DNA of 32,215 nucleotides from Stramenopiles sp. TOSAG23-3 (lineage: Eukaryota; Sar): the NCBI GenBank assembly GCA_900128585.1, contig LT642205.1, positions 1 to 32,215 on the forward strand, in the 5' to 3' direction. This document shows, one piece after another, positions 17,953 through 25,846 of this stretch (its first letter is position 1; each line of letters opens with the position of its first letter). The position numbers were made by a program, and so were the translations under genes. The notes under the pieces are model-generated. The model was not told the origin of the DNA and ran no database searches. It saw nothing but the letters and a program-made list of their open reading frames with translations.

Positions 17953-18023
17953 CCCACGGGAGAGAGAGAGAAAGAAAGGTTTTAGCAGAGATTTCACTGG
18001 TTGCCCGTTGCAAGTAGGTATTA

Positions 18024-21000
18024 ATGGGCGCTTGTAAAAGGCAGGCGTCGGTGCCTTGCGGGTCGCTCCTCCTCTTCGTACTAGCGGCGGTCGGTTCTTG
18101 CGTTAAATTGGTGTCTGGAATAAATGATGTAAATAATATTCGCTTTGTAATTGCTCCTTTGGGGACAAACGGGGTCTCTCACAGTACTTCGTGTGGGCAC
18201 TACGGCATGGACCCAGCCGAGCCTGGAAACGGTGTGTTGGAATGGAACGAAACTTTGCTGGCGAGGGTAGCGGCCAACATGTCCTACACTTCCATTGGAA
18301 AGGTAGGTTGTTGCGCACGGTCTGCTTGGTGCGACAGGGATACGCGCGAATGTTTTTCTACAGGATTCGGCTCGGGGGGGTATGAAAATTTAGGGTGGAA
18401 AGGCCCTGTGGCAAACATGGCGAACACTCGCCTGGGCCTGAAAAGTGTTGCCCCGGTGTATATGTGCGTTCCGAAACCAACACCGTTGGTGGGGAACGGT
18501 AGTGCGCCGCTGCCGCCGTTGCGGGTAGACGTTGCCCGCGTGATAAATAGTGGCGCGCGCGTGGAGATTTTGGGTAGGAATTTTGGCAAGGACCCATCTG
18601 TGATCAAGATTTTTACGGGAGACCATCGGTGCACGGACATTCAAATATGCAGCTCTGTGTGCCAGACCTGTTCGTCCGACGACGACTGCGGGTACGACGA
18701 GGAGTGCCTGAAGCTGAGTGGGTCTCGCGGGGTTTGCTTGAAGCCTTGTAAGTTTACTGCGTCTGGTCTTGACAAGCAATGCCCATGCGAGACGGAATGC
18801 CGAAGGCTGTTCACGGACGGAAGGTACAAGAGGTTCTGCATGAACAAAAACGTTTACACGATCGCTGATATTTGCTCCAAGCCTGTAGACTCGCGTTTGA
18901 CCGGACAGGTTGATTCGAAAGTCTCCTGTGCTGTGCACTCCTTGCATCGTGTATGCCCGTCCAATGCCCCATTTTCGTTGGCCCCAGGCTTAGACAGTAT
19001 GCTGAGCAATGTGTCGATTTCTATTGACGGTGTTTGGGCCAACGCCGATGGCTCGAATGTCCTGACGATGACAGACTGCGGCGTGGATGCCGATTGTGAC
19101 GACAACGATCCGTGCACGGTGGACAGCTGCACCGTCTCGTCCGGGGGAGAGAAATGTTGCGAGCACAATGCTTCACAGTTTTGCCAAGTAGGAAGTATTC
19201 TGCCCCCGTCTCAGCGCGAGTTATCTTCGGACTTCTACGTGATGGTTGATTCGAACAGAGACGACCCGTCGGTACCGACAAAGGAGTTGTTTGGTAGCAA
19301 CGCTGCGCCACCGGATGCAGGTGCAGCGCTTGAAGCCAACGGGTTTAAACGATTGTCCGCCTCGGATGTGGACGACAGCCCGCTGGAAGAAGTGGAGATG
19401 AGTTTTGACTTTCCCTATCTTTTGGGGTACCAGTCGTTTCAAAAAATCTACCCAAATCCAAACGGGGCAATACAATTTCAAAGTACGTCCCCGTGCGGTT
19501 CATCGTTTTCATCATACACTTGCGGTTTGTCGAACGCGTATTACAATTTGCTTGCTCCTTTAGTAACGGATTTCAATCCAAAATTCACTAGGCACGCGCA
19601 AATTCTTGCGAAAACAGAAGCGACGAGGACGGATGTTGTATTTCTCAACCTCCCAGTGTATAGGGCTGGGGGGTACGTACCAAAAGCACCGCATTATACG
19701 TTTATGGCAAGTTTATACAAAGACGGGACCGTGCAATTTTTTTACTTGGATGTGACGCTCCCCGTCGAGCACACCCCGCAAATGCTAGGAATGCGAGGTT
19801 TGCATTTGCACGGGAATGATATTTTGTTGAATGGGATTGGGGGTGCAGACAGTATTCGGACCGGTGCGGTGGTTACCTTCTGTCCAACGGCCAACTTTGC
19901 TTGCATGGACACGGTGTGCGGGGCGTCTGGCACCAGAATAAGATTTTCGTTATTCAGACCATTGAGCTGTGGAAATGGGGATTTGATCAACACTGCAGCT
20001 CTGCAGTGCGACTTCGAGGGCTGGAAGTCAACAGCAACATACGCCAGCGATGGGGGAAACAATCATTGGGTCGAGTGCAGCGTTCCAAGCGGTACAAACA
20101 ACGCTAACGCAACCGCTGCCCCGAATACGACCAACGCCACGGGTACTGTCGCAACGCCCTTTGGAAACGAACGATTGCCAAATGAAACGTATCTATCCGT
20201 CTCTCTAGAAACAACTGATGGCGTGAAAATCAATTTCCATGGGGCCCGGAAAAGCTTAAACGGCAGTCTCAGTGCGCACCCGCTTGTCTTTAAAGTAGAC
20301 AACCGTGCAGGAAGCAACTCCCAGTGTTCTGGTATGCCCGTGCCGCAGTGCAACTCCTGTCAAATTGATGGGCCGGAAGGAGAGGGGAAAGATTGTAGTG
20401 GGACCTGTTTTGGAGGTGCCATTGAAGACGCCTGCGGCGCCTGTACCGGAGGGAGCACAAATGTAGAAGTTGACCAGGCGCTTGATTGCGCTGGAGTGTG
20501 TCATGGCACAGCGGAAATAGACGCTTGCGGAACATGTGCCGGGGGCTCGACGGGGAAAGTTCCAGTACAATCGGCATCCAAGTGCGTGACGTACTGTGCG
20601 CCTGGCGTTGCCCTAGACGATTGCGGGGTATGTGGGGGCAATAATAGACTGAAAGACTGCGATGGGGTTTGCTATGGATCAAACTTCGCGTGCCGAGATG
20701 GCAATGATGGAAAGGGGTCGACAAAGGGTTCAGGAAATGGCAACTCCGACGATGTCACCGAAGAGGAGCAGAGGCGAGACACCTACATGATCGCTGCCAC
20801 TGTTATTATATTGTCAGGATTGTTATTTTATAACTGCGTTCGGAGCTGGAGGAGATTTGCAGAAGTGGGCCAGGCGCAAGAAGTGGCTCAAAGAAATAGG
20901 CCGCAGCGTATTGAAGCCGATGTTCTGGCTGCAATGCCCACAACCACGTATTGTAGCGATGGTCCTGAACTCCAGTTTGGGGGAACCATGTGCGCCATTT

Positions 21001-21347
21001 GTATTTGTGATTATGAAAACGAAGATATCCTGCGAAATCTTCCTTGTGGGCACCACTTTCACCAAGAGTGCATCGATAGGTGGTTTGGAATGAATAGACT
21101 CTGCCCGGTGTGCAAAGCTGATGCTTCAGGGGAGGCACCTGCTTCTGAAGAACGCGCCGCAGTGACCATCGAAATGGCCCCTAGGACAAATCGGGTGTCG
21201 CCACGGCCGCCTCCACCACCACCACCACCACGGAATTTCCATCCTCGAACCGTGCCGCCCCCGCCGCCCTCGCGGCCCACGGAAGCGCAAACTGCTGACA
21301 ATGGTCGGTACTTTGCGGGTATTAGGCGTGCAAGCCGTCATGTATAA
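18024..21347 (+). CDS. Receptor-like single-pass RING-H2 E3 ligase with TIG-, PLXDC- and Cys-repeat ectodomain
   Basis: 1107 aa, single exon. Signal peptide at about 1-32 (LLLFVLAAVGSC core). Ectodomain: Cys-rich segment (about 55-115), TIG/IPT-like sandwich (about 168-212, VARVINSGARVEILGRNFG), Cys-rich modules (213-380, including DCGVDADCDDNDPCTVDSC), a region like the nidogen-type domain of plexin-domain-containing proteins (about 458-580: MSFDFPYLLGYQSF, LLAPLVTDFNP, VVFLNLPVY, FMASLYKDGTVQFFYLDV), an Asn/Thr glycosylation-rich linker (about 690-740), and repeats of the DCxGxCxGxAxxDxCGxCxGG type (778-891). One membrane span at about 920-936 precedes a cytosolic RING-H2: C990, C993, C1008, H1010, H1013, C1016, C1027, C1030, with the E2-facing Trp1020. 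The tail is proline-rich. Predicted role: a surface or endomembrane ubiquitin ligase controlled by lumenal or extracellular binding. The ligand is unknown. Confidence 0.88.
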   Translation: MGACKRQASVPCGSLLLFVLAAVGSCVKLVSGINDVNNIRFVIAPLGTNGVSHSTSCGHYGMDPAEPGNGVLEWNETLLARVAANMSYTSIGKVGCCARSAWCDRDTRECFSTGFGSGGYENLGWKGPVANMANTRLGLKSVAPVYMCVPKPTPLVGNGSAPLPPLRVDVARVINSGARVEILGRNFGKDPSVIKIFTGDHRCTDIQICSSVCQTCSSDDDCGYDEECLKLSGSRGVCLKPCKFTASGLDKQCPCETECRRLFTDGRYKRFCMNKNVYTIADICSKPVDSRLTGQVDSKVSCAVHSLHRVCPSNAPFSLAPGLDSMLSNVSISIDGVWANADGSNVLTMTDCGVDADCDDNDPCTVDSCTVSSGGEKCCEHNASQFCQVGSILPPSQRELSSDFYVMVDSNRDDPSVPTKELFGSNAAPPDAGAALEANGFKRLSASDVDDSPLEEVEMSFDFPYLLGYQSFQKIYPNPNGAIQFQSTSPCGSSFSSYTCGLSNAYYNLLAPLVTDFNPKFTRHAQILAKTEATRTDVVFLNLPVYRAGGYVPKAPHYTFMASLYKDGTVQFFYLDVTLPVEHTPQMLGMRGLHLHGNDILLNGIGGADSIRTGAVVTFCPTANFACMDTVCGASGTRIRFSLFRPLSCGNGDLINTAALQCDFEGWKSTATYASDGGNNHWVECSVPSGTNNANATAAPNTTNATGTVATPFGNERLPNETYLSVSLETTDGVKINFHGARKSLNGSLSAHPLVFKVDNRAGSNSQCSGMPVPQCNSCQIDGPEGEGKDCSGTCFGGAIEDACGACTGGSTNVEVDQALDCAGVCHGTAEIDACGTCAGGSTGKVPVQSASKCVTYCAPGVALDDCGVCGGNNRLKDCDGVCYGSNFACRDGNDGKGSTKGSGNGNSDDVTEEEQRRDTYMIAATVIILSGLLFYNCVRSWRRFAEVGQAQEVAQRNRPQRIEADVLAAMPTTTYCSDGPELQFGGTMCAICICDYENEDILRNLPCGHHFHQECIDRWFGMNRLCPVCKADASGEAPASEERAAVTIEMAPRTNRVSPRPPPPPPPPRNFHPRTVPPPPPSRPTEAQTADNGRYFAGIRRASRHV

Positions 21348-21555
21348 AAATATTTTTAAATTTCTACACTACGAAATCTTACTTTGCTACTTTTGAGGTA
21401 ATTTAAAAAATTTAAATGAAAAGTAAAAGTTCTTAAGTTACCGTTAATAAAGAAGATCAGTAAAGTTTAATTACTTTAATTCAATTTCCGATTCATGCAT
21501 CATTGGGGTACAGTTTAATATGAAAATGATTAGTCAAGATTAAGTGACAAGGAAA

Positions 21556-21584
21556 AAATAACAGCCAATTTTCTTGTTTTTTTT
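21556..21584 (+). repeat. Dispersed repeat family, core copy
   Basis: AAAATAACAGCCAATTTTCT followed by tgtttttttt. About 210 bp after the RING gene stop, in sense orientation to it. Confidence 0.8.
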
Positions 21585-21629
21585 AAGTGACAAGGATATA
21601 TTGTTTCCTTGTATGAGCTGTTATTATAT

Positions 21630-21655
21630 AAAATAACAGCCAATTTTTCTTGGAA
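21630..21655 (+). repeat. Dispersed repeat family, core copy in a hairpin
   Basis: aaaataacagccaatttttc then ttgg. Its aataacagc pairs perfectly with gctgttatt at 21617-21625, leaving a six-base AT loop. Confidence 0.8.
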
Positions 21656-22034
21656 TCACACACAAGTAGAGATCAATTACTCGCAGCACATTAATTTTAA
21701 TTACTAACCCTAGCCCTAATCCTACCTGTGGACGAAATGATTCATTTCAGTGAGTTGTTGTTTTTGTCCGTTCGGTACTAATCCATATTTATGCTATGTA
21801 ATGTAAATTCTGTTTTCCCCCACTTCTTTTTTATCATTACGAAAATTAGAACTGGTGCATACAACAAACAAAAATGGAACCCCCATTGATATAGATAAAC
21901 GATTTGATCATAAACAATGGACACCCGCACATTTTTCAATGCTGGTGCAGATGTACCTCTACGTTCGGTTTTGCTGGAATTTCGTTCGAAGCAATTAATC
22001 ACTGGGAAGCCATGCCATTTAGAAGTACGCAACG

Positions 22035-23531
22035 ATGAGTAAAAACGAGCACTGGGCAGACAAAATCGATTTCAATGTGCCCCGCCAGCACTACGAAACT
22101 TTGCTGAAAAAACCAACGAAAGAGGTCAAATTGTTGATCAGGAAGGAAGCGAAGCGACAAACGGAGTGGTCGAAATTGAAAGCGCTGCATGGAAGAAGAA
22201 TAGCGGAAAGAAACGAATGGATAAAACGGACGAAGCGGAAGAAGAGAACGCCTTTTAGCGACCAAAAGTACCTACATGAAAGGAATGAAGTCATCAATAT
22301 ATTTGTTCAGTTGAATCTTCTTAGCCCTACCCTGAAAACAAAGATATGCAATAAGCTTGCAGAACTCAATTTCCGCATCCAGTTTCCAAGTGAAGCTGTA
22401 GCAGGCGCTGGTGCGCAGTCAAACTGGACGTGTGCCGTTTGCAAAGGCGAAAACATCCAAGGAACTGTTCTCTTTTGCCCCGTATGCTTGACGAAGAAAG
22501 CAGCCCATTCAACTACAGCGCAAATTAGACCGGACCACTTTATTGGGCTCGTAAAAACCTTAGATTTACTGATATTTTTTTTAGATTCCGTCAAGTTCGA
22601 GCATCCCAGCGCAAACGCTGTAAAGAATAGTCCAAACAAGGAGTACCTTACCTCGGAGCATCGACTTAGAATTAGATCTTGCGATTGGTACATTCTTGAA
22701 GAATATTCAAATTACGATGTCGTGCCACCCCGTCGTCATGAAATAGTTGCACGACGAAAGAGGAAGGTCATAGACGTTGAGCCAAACGGAAATTTGGCGA
22801 GCGGGACGGTCCTTATCAACCGAGCAAAATCATGTGTTTGCTCTGTACCGAATGTTCCCGAAGGAAACAGTGAGGTATGCACCATCTGCTACCAGCAAGT
22901 TTCACGCTTGGTAGAAAACGGGAGACGATTCAACCCGAAAATGCCACACGTAAAACCGGTCAGCAACCTTGAAAAAGAGACCGAAAAAAATAGAAGAAGA
23001 GAAGAATACAAACGCGCATTAAAGTTAGTGCCAGCTGCAAGAGGGGCAAGTTCCAATCCGATGGTGGAGACGAGTCCATTGCGCCTTGCCACTACCAGAA
23101 ACCCTCACTGGAAGTACAAGAGAAAGAACTACGGCAAATCTTTGGTTAATAAATCAGGCAAAAAGGCGCAACAAGAAGACACTGGCTCCGTGAGGCATAC
23201 AGATGAAAAATTGCAGGATCTTTTCAAATTTCACCGGAAGACGAATGAGGATGAAACGATAGACCAAGAACCTAAAATACACTGGTGGTTACGAAAGCGC
23301 CCGCCGCCGCCAACGACCGAAGTGATCACAGCGACGAAAGACACGCTTGCAATTCTGGGGGGAGAGCATCTGGTAGGCAACGGAGATTTTTTCAGAAACC
23401 GAATTGATTTTACACGAGACATTATCACCATACAAAAGGAGAAAATTAAGCTGAGGAAGATGAAACGCGCGAAAGACACCCAGCGGAAACACCTTGAACT
23501 GTTGAAAAAGACGAGGCGCGCGTTGAGGTGA
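22035..23531 (+). CDS. Basic protein with RanBP2-like zinc finger, function unknown
   Basis: 498 aa, single exon, starting MSKNEHWADKIDFNVPRQHY. The N-terminal 80 residues are helical and very basic (RTKRKKRTPF at 65-74), a possible nuclear signal. A RanBP2-type zinc finger-like motif lies at 131-151: W131-x-C133-x2-C136-x3-N then C148-x2-C151. Such fingers bind RNA or ubiquitin-family proteins. A second Cys set (CVC...CTIC, about 267-288) may hold another zinc ion. The C-terminal third is Lys/Arg-rich with a long charged helix at the end (KEKIKLRKMKRAKDTQRKHL). No membrane segment or enzymatic motif is seen. An RNA- or chromatin-associated role is possible but rests only on the finger and basic charge. 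The dispersed-repeat hairpin begins 36 bp after its stop codon. Confidence 0.8.
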   Translation: MSKNEHWADKIDFNVPRQHYETLLKKPTKEVKLLIRKEAKRQTEWSKLKALHGRRIAERNEWIKRTKRKKRTPFSDQKYLHERNEVINIFVQLNLLSPTLKTKICNKLAELNFRIQFPSEAVAGAGAQSNWTCAVCKGENIQGTVLFCPVCLTKKAAHSTTAQIRPDHFIGLVKTLDLLIFFLDSVKFEHPSANAVKNSPNKEYLTSEHRLRIRSCDWYILEEYSNYDVVPPRRHEIVARRKRKVIDVEPNGNLASGTVLINRAKSCVCSVPNVPEGNSEVCTICYQQVSRLVENGRRFNPKMPHVKPVSNLEKETEKNRRREEYKRALKLVPAARGASSNPMVETSPLRLATTRNPHWKYKRKNYGKSLVNKSGKKAQQEDTGSVRHTDEKLQDLFKFHRKTNEDETIDQEPKIHWWLRKRPPPPTTEVITATKDTLAILGGEHLVGNGDFFRNRIDFTRDIITIQKEKIKLRKMKRAKDTQRKHLELLKKTRRALR

Positions 23532-23566
23532 GCAAGGCGATCCTAAGGTTGGTGCAACCAAATCGT

Positions 23567-23591
23567 AAATAACAGCCATTATTCTGTTTTT
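23567..23591 (+). repeat. Dispersed repeat family, left arm of a foldback
   Basis: aaataacagccattattctg then ttttt. Matches 21 of 25 positions of the reverse complement of 23607-23631, with a 15-base AT spacer, so the pair can form a hairpin. Confidence 0.8.
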
Positions 23592-23606
23592 AAGAATATA
23601 ATAAAT

Positions 23607-23660
23607 AAAAACAAAAAAATGGCAGTTGTTTAAAGTAATTAAAATTTAGCTTCCTCATAG
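23607..23660 (-). repeat. Dispersed repeat family, long copy (core plus tail)
   Basis: Core aaaaacaaaaaaatggcagt then tgttt, followed by aaagtaatt and the tail aaatttagcttcctcata (about 23642-23659) also seen at 5291-5305 and, with changes, at 25731-25742. Confidence 0.8.
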
Positions 23661-23990
23661 CCTCTCTAATACCGAAACTACTCAGCATTGTCGTAAATAA
23701 AAGCCCCTCCCGACACCTCAACCCACAAATGACAATTCTTTGACTGGTTTACAAGACAGGCCGATTCAGATCATGAATGGAGTACGTCAGGGAATGATAG
23801 TCAAGACTAAAAATGACAAGGGTATATTTTGTTTCAGTAAAATCACAGGAGCACAGATACGTTCGCAGTACAATAAACAATGTACTCAAAAGAAACGTAA
23901 ACCTTTCATGGACAAAAGGAGCAGATTCATTTTCGCGGTACATGAGGAAGATTCTCTCTTATTTGTAATTACTTTTTGTACCTAGTACTT

Positions 23991-24019
23991 AAATAACAGC
24001 CAAATTGTTTTGTTTTTAA
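23991..24019 (+). repeat. Dispersed repeat family, core copy
   Basis: aaataacagccaaattgttt then tgtttttaa. Upstream at 23941-23990 scattered pieces (catgaggaag, gtaattact, agtactt) look like a degraded version of the tail in the opposite orientation to 23607-23660. Confidence 0.75.
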
Positions 24020-24083
24020 TATAATAAAAGCTGAAGATATGATGATGAATGGAGGATGTAGGATCGATCGTAATTAACATACA

Positions 24084-25343
24084 TTACTCTTGAGGAGTAT
24101 ATGGCGACTCGTCGACACAGCACACAGCTTCTGTTAAGTGTTTCCATCGGCATGCCTCTGGCAATCTGGATAGCACTTTCAAATAGCCCAGTGCAATGGT
24201 GTTGTTCGATTCAATCTGCAACACCGCAGTAAAGGCCTTCTCGGCCTGCAGCAGGGAGCCCATTTTGTATTGTCCAAGACCAAGGATGACGTGGTTGTAG
24301 GGAATCTGTGGTGCCACGTCAATTGCACGAAGCGAGTACTTGACCGACTCCTCGTACTGCGCAGCGTTGTGGTAGTGGGTAGCGAGCAGCTGCAACGAGC
24401 CGCCGTGCTTGGGCCGAAGATGGATTAATTCTTTGGCGTACTCGACACCTCGGCCGCCATTCTTGTAAGTTTTCAAGGCGTACTGGTACGTTAGCTCAAC
24501 GTCAACGGTTGGATAAAACCACCAAATTTCACCCGCCCCCCAGCGGTATAGCTTCCGTGTTGCAACGGCAGGTCCTTCCCGTTCCATCATGGATTGTGCC
24601 AATTCGATCTGGCCTTCGTTGGCCGCTTTTGTCGCCAACAAGACCGTGGCGGACACGTTTGACTTTCTTCTCAGCGCCACAAGCCCAGGGCCACCTTTGA
24701 CATGCTCAATGACGTCGTACCACCGCAGGGCGGTTTCGTAGTATTTGCGCCGTACGTCATCCCAATCGTGCACCAAAACGACGGACCCCTCATCCCGTAG
24801 CAGAGGCAAGACTGCCCAAGCGCACTGTGGGCGAGCTCGCCCATCTATAAATACCACATCGTAAAAACCTCCTTTGGACCACTGTCGTACCTCCCGTCCA
24901 GCAATCCGTGCTGCCGAGTTTATGTATGTTTGGTATTGCAAATAACTGCTCCTGGCACAGTGGGGAGGGAGCCTGCCGTCAGCAATACGAGGCAGGTCTG
25001 GCTCGACACAGTGCAGCTCCACATTTGTAATACCTCGCCTCAACAGAGTCGAACGAACTTTTTTGCACCACGTCCGATTATGCTCAATGCTGTATAATTT
25101 GGAAACCATGGGGGCAAAGTAGCTGGTGCTCCCACCAGACCCAAACTCCAGCATGACCTTCCCTGGGCCCAAGAATGTCCTGAGAAAAACTAGCTCGTCA
25201 TCACTGATCCAAGGCTTGCTTGGAAAATCTTGCTCTGCTGCTGCTGCTGCTGCTGCCAATGAGGTTTTATCGAAGCAACTTACTAAACACCCTACTAACA
25301 CGAAAAAAAGAAACCGAACAAGTCGACATTCAGGCCTACCCAT
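24084..25343 (-). CDS. Secretory-pathway methyltransferase-like protein with TPR repeats
   Basis: 419 aa, single exon, ATG at 25343-25341. Residues 8-24 (LVRFLFFVLVGCLVSCF) form a signal peptide or N-terminal membrane anchor, followed by a seven-alanine run. The Rossmann-type domain (about 45-225) shows VMLEFGSGGSTSYF (63-76), YSIEHNR (84-90) as an acidic end of strand 2, YDVVFIDGRAR (161-171) and VVLVHDWDD (188-196). These fit class I SAM-dependent methyltransferases of the kind often found beside glycan-related genes. Residues about 280-395 hold two or three TPR-like helical pairs (ELIHLRPKHG, QYEESVKYSLRAIDVAPQIP, LLQAEKAFTAVLQIESNN). Likely a lumenal or type II membrane protein modifying a glycan or protein; the substrate cannot be told. 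A methyltransferase with C-terminal TPRs behind a signal anchor is uncommon. Confidence 0.8.
   Translation of the reverse strand: MGRPECRLVRFLFFVLVGCLVSCFDKTSLAAAAAAAEQDFPSKPWISDDELVFLRTFLGPGKVMLEFGSGGSTSYFAPMVSKLYSIEHNRTWCKKVRSTLLRRGITNVELHCVEPDLPRIADGRLPPHCARSSYLQYQTYINSAARIAGREVRQWSKGGFYDVVFIDGRARPQCAWAVLPLLRDEGSVVLVHDWDDVRRKYYETALRWYDVIEHVKGGPGLVALRRKSNVSATVLLATKAANEGQIELAQSMMEREGPAVATRKLYRWGAGEIWWFYPTVDVELTYQYALKTYKNGGRGVEYAKELIHLRPKHGGSLQLLATHYHNAAQYEESVKYSLRAIDVAPQIPYNHVILGLGQYKMGSLLQAEKAFTAVLQIESNNTIALGYLKVLSRLPEACRWKHLTEAVCCVDESPYTPQE
25235..25256 (-). repeat. Coding triplet run (alanine tract)
   Basis: Seven or eight ctg units on the plus strand, read as GCA on the minus strand, giving the Ala run at residues 30-36 of the methyltransferase-like protein just after its hydrophobic segment. 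Confidence 0.9.
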
Positions 25344-25475
25344 ACTTTAACCGTATGCCCCGCGGCCACGGTCCCCGAACGAAACTCTTTCAAACTATGG
25401 TTTTGTTGTATCTGAAGAGAACGTGCAAAATTAGCAGCAATTGAATAAACTAGTGTATAATTAATAGATTGTCTG

Positions 25476-25487
25476 AAATAACAGCCA
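25476..25487 (+). repeat. Dispersed repeat family, short copy
   Basis: aaataacagcca, followed by (att)n in place of the usual ttttcttgttttt. Weakest member of the set. Confidence 0.5.
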
Positions 25488-25695
25488 CCATTATTATTAT
25501 ATTATTATCAATATCTATATTGGATTGGATTAATAAAACCGCCGCCGAAGCCATTCTGCCGCTGTTGTGCCATCATCATCACAAATTTACGATAAAATTG
25601 TACTTATTTACTGTACCGACTCTATTATTATTTTAAATTAGACAACACAGAATTGGGCACGACTCGACGTGGTGACCTCTCACACGTAAATTAAT

Positions 25696-25742
25696 AAAAA
25701 CAAGAAAATTGGCTGTTATTTAAGTAATTAAATTTAGCTTCG
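25696..25742 (-). repeat. Dispersed repeat family, long copy
   Basis: aaaaacaagaaaattggctg then ttatttaagtaattaaatttagcttcg. Nearly identical to 5249-5300 through core and tail. About 105-150 bp beyond the PurL stop and in sense orientation to PurL. Confidence 0.85.
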
Positions 25743-25818
25743 TCGTACCCTTATATTTTTTATTAATTTTAGAGTCTTAAAACATACTATTATATAATTT
25801 TTTATTAATTTAGTTCAT

Positions 25819-25844
25819 AAATAACCGCCAGTATTTTGTTTTTA
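25819..25844 (+). repeat. Dispersed repeat family, diverged copy at the PurL stop
   Basis: aaataaccgccagtattttg then ttttta. Faces the copy at 25696-25742 as an inverted pair about 97 bp apart. Confidence 0.7.
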
Positions 25845-25846
25845 AT

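Larger units (their letters stand above)
17009..18023. other. AT-rich divergent spacer with microsatellites
   Basis: About 1 kb between the split gene (-) and the RING gene (+). Holds (GT)n at 17064-17096, (GAA)n at 17430-17460, a poly-T region at 17761-17820, and a TATA-like element before the RING gene. No gene is seen. Confidence 0.6.
21348..22034. other. Spacer after the RING gene with two dispersed-repeat copies
   Basis: Nearly 700 bp. Contains two AAATAACAGCC-family copies (21556-21584, 21630-21655), each preceded by or near aagtgacaagga, a perfect 9-bp stem (gctgttatt/aataacagc) at 21617-21640, and a short telomere-like aaccctagccctaatcct at 21706-21723. The minus-strand frame 21778-22032 is not supported as a gene. 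Confidence 0.6.
23532..24083. other. Convergent spacer with three dispersed-repeat copies
   Basis: Between the 3' ends of the zinc-finger gene (+) and the methyltransferase/TPR gene (-). Copies at 23567-23591 (+), 23607-23660 (-) and 23991-24019 (+). The latter two face each other and bound about 410 bp. The plus-strand open frame 23740-23985 lies inside, lacks an early ATG and resembles no family known to me, so I do not call a gene. Confidence 0.6.
25344..25846. other. Spacer between the methyltransferase 5' end and PurL 3' end
   Basis: About 500 bp, AT-rich, with (att)n near 25490-25505 and three dispersed-repeat copies: 25476-25487 (+, short), 25696-25742 (-, long), 25819-25844 (+, diverged). 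The last ends two bases before the PurL stop codon. No gene. Confidence 0.6.

Noticed and set aside
21778-22032. 84-codon minus-strand frame before the zinc-finger gene
   Set aside because: Overlaps the likely leader of that gene and has no family features.
23740-23985. 81-codon plus-strand frame between inverted repeats
   Set aside because: Starts at TTG, first ATG is 12 codons in, no similarity recognised; kept only as part of the possible element.
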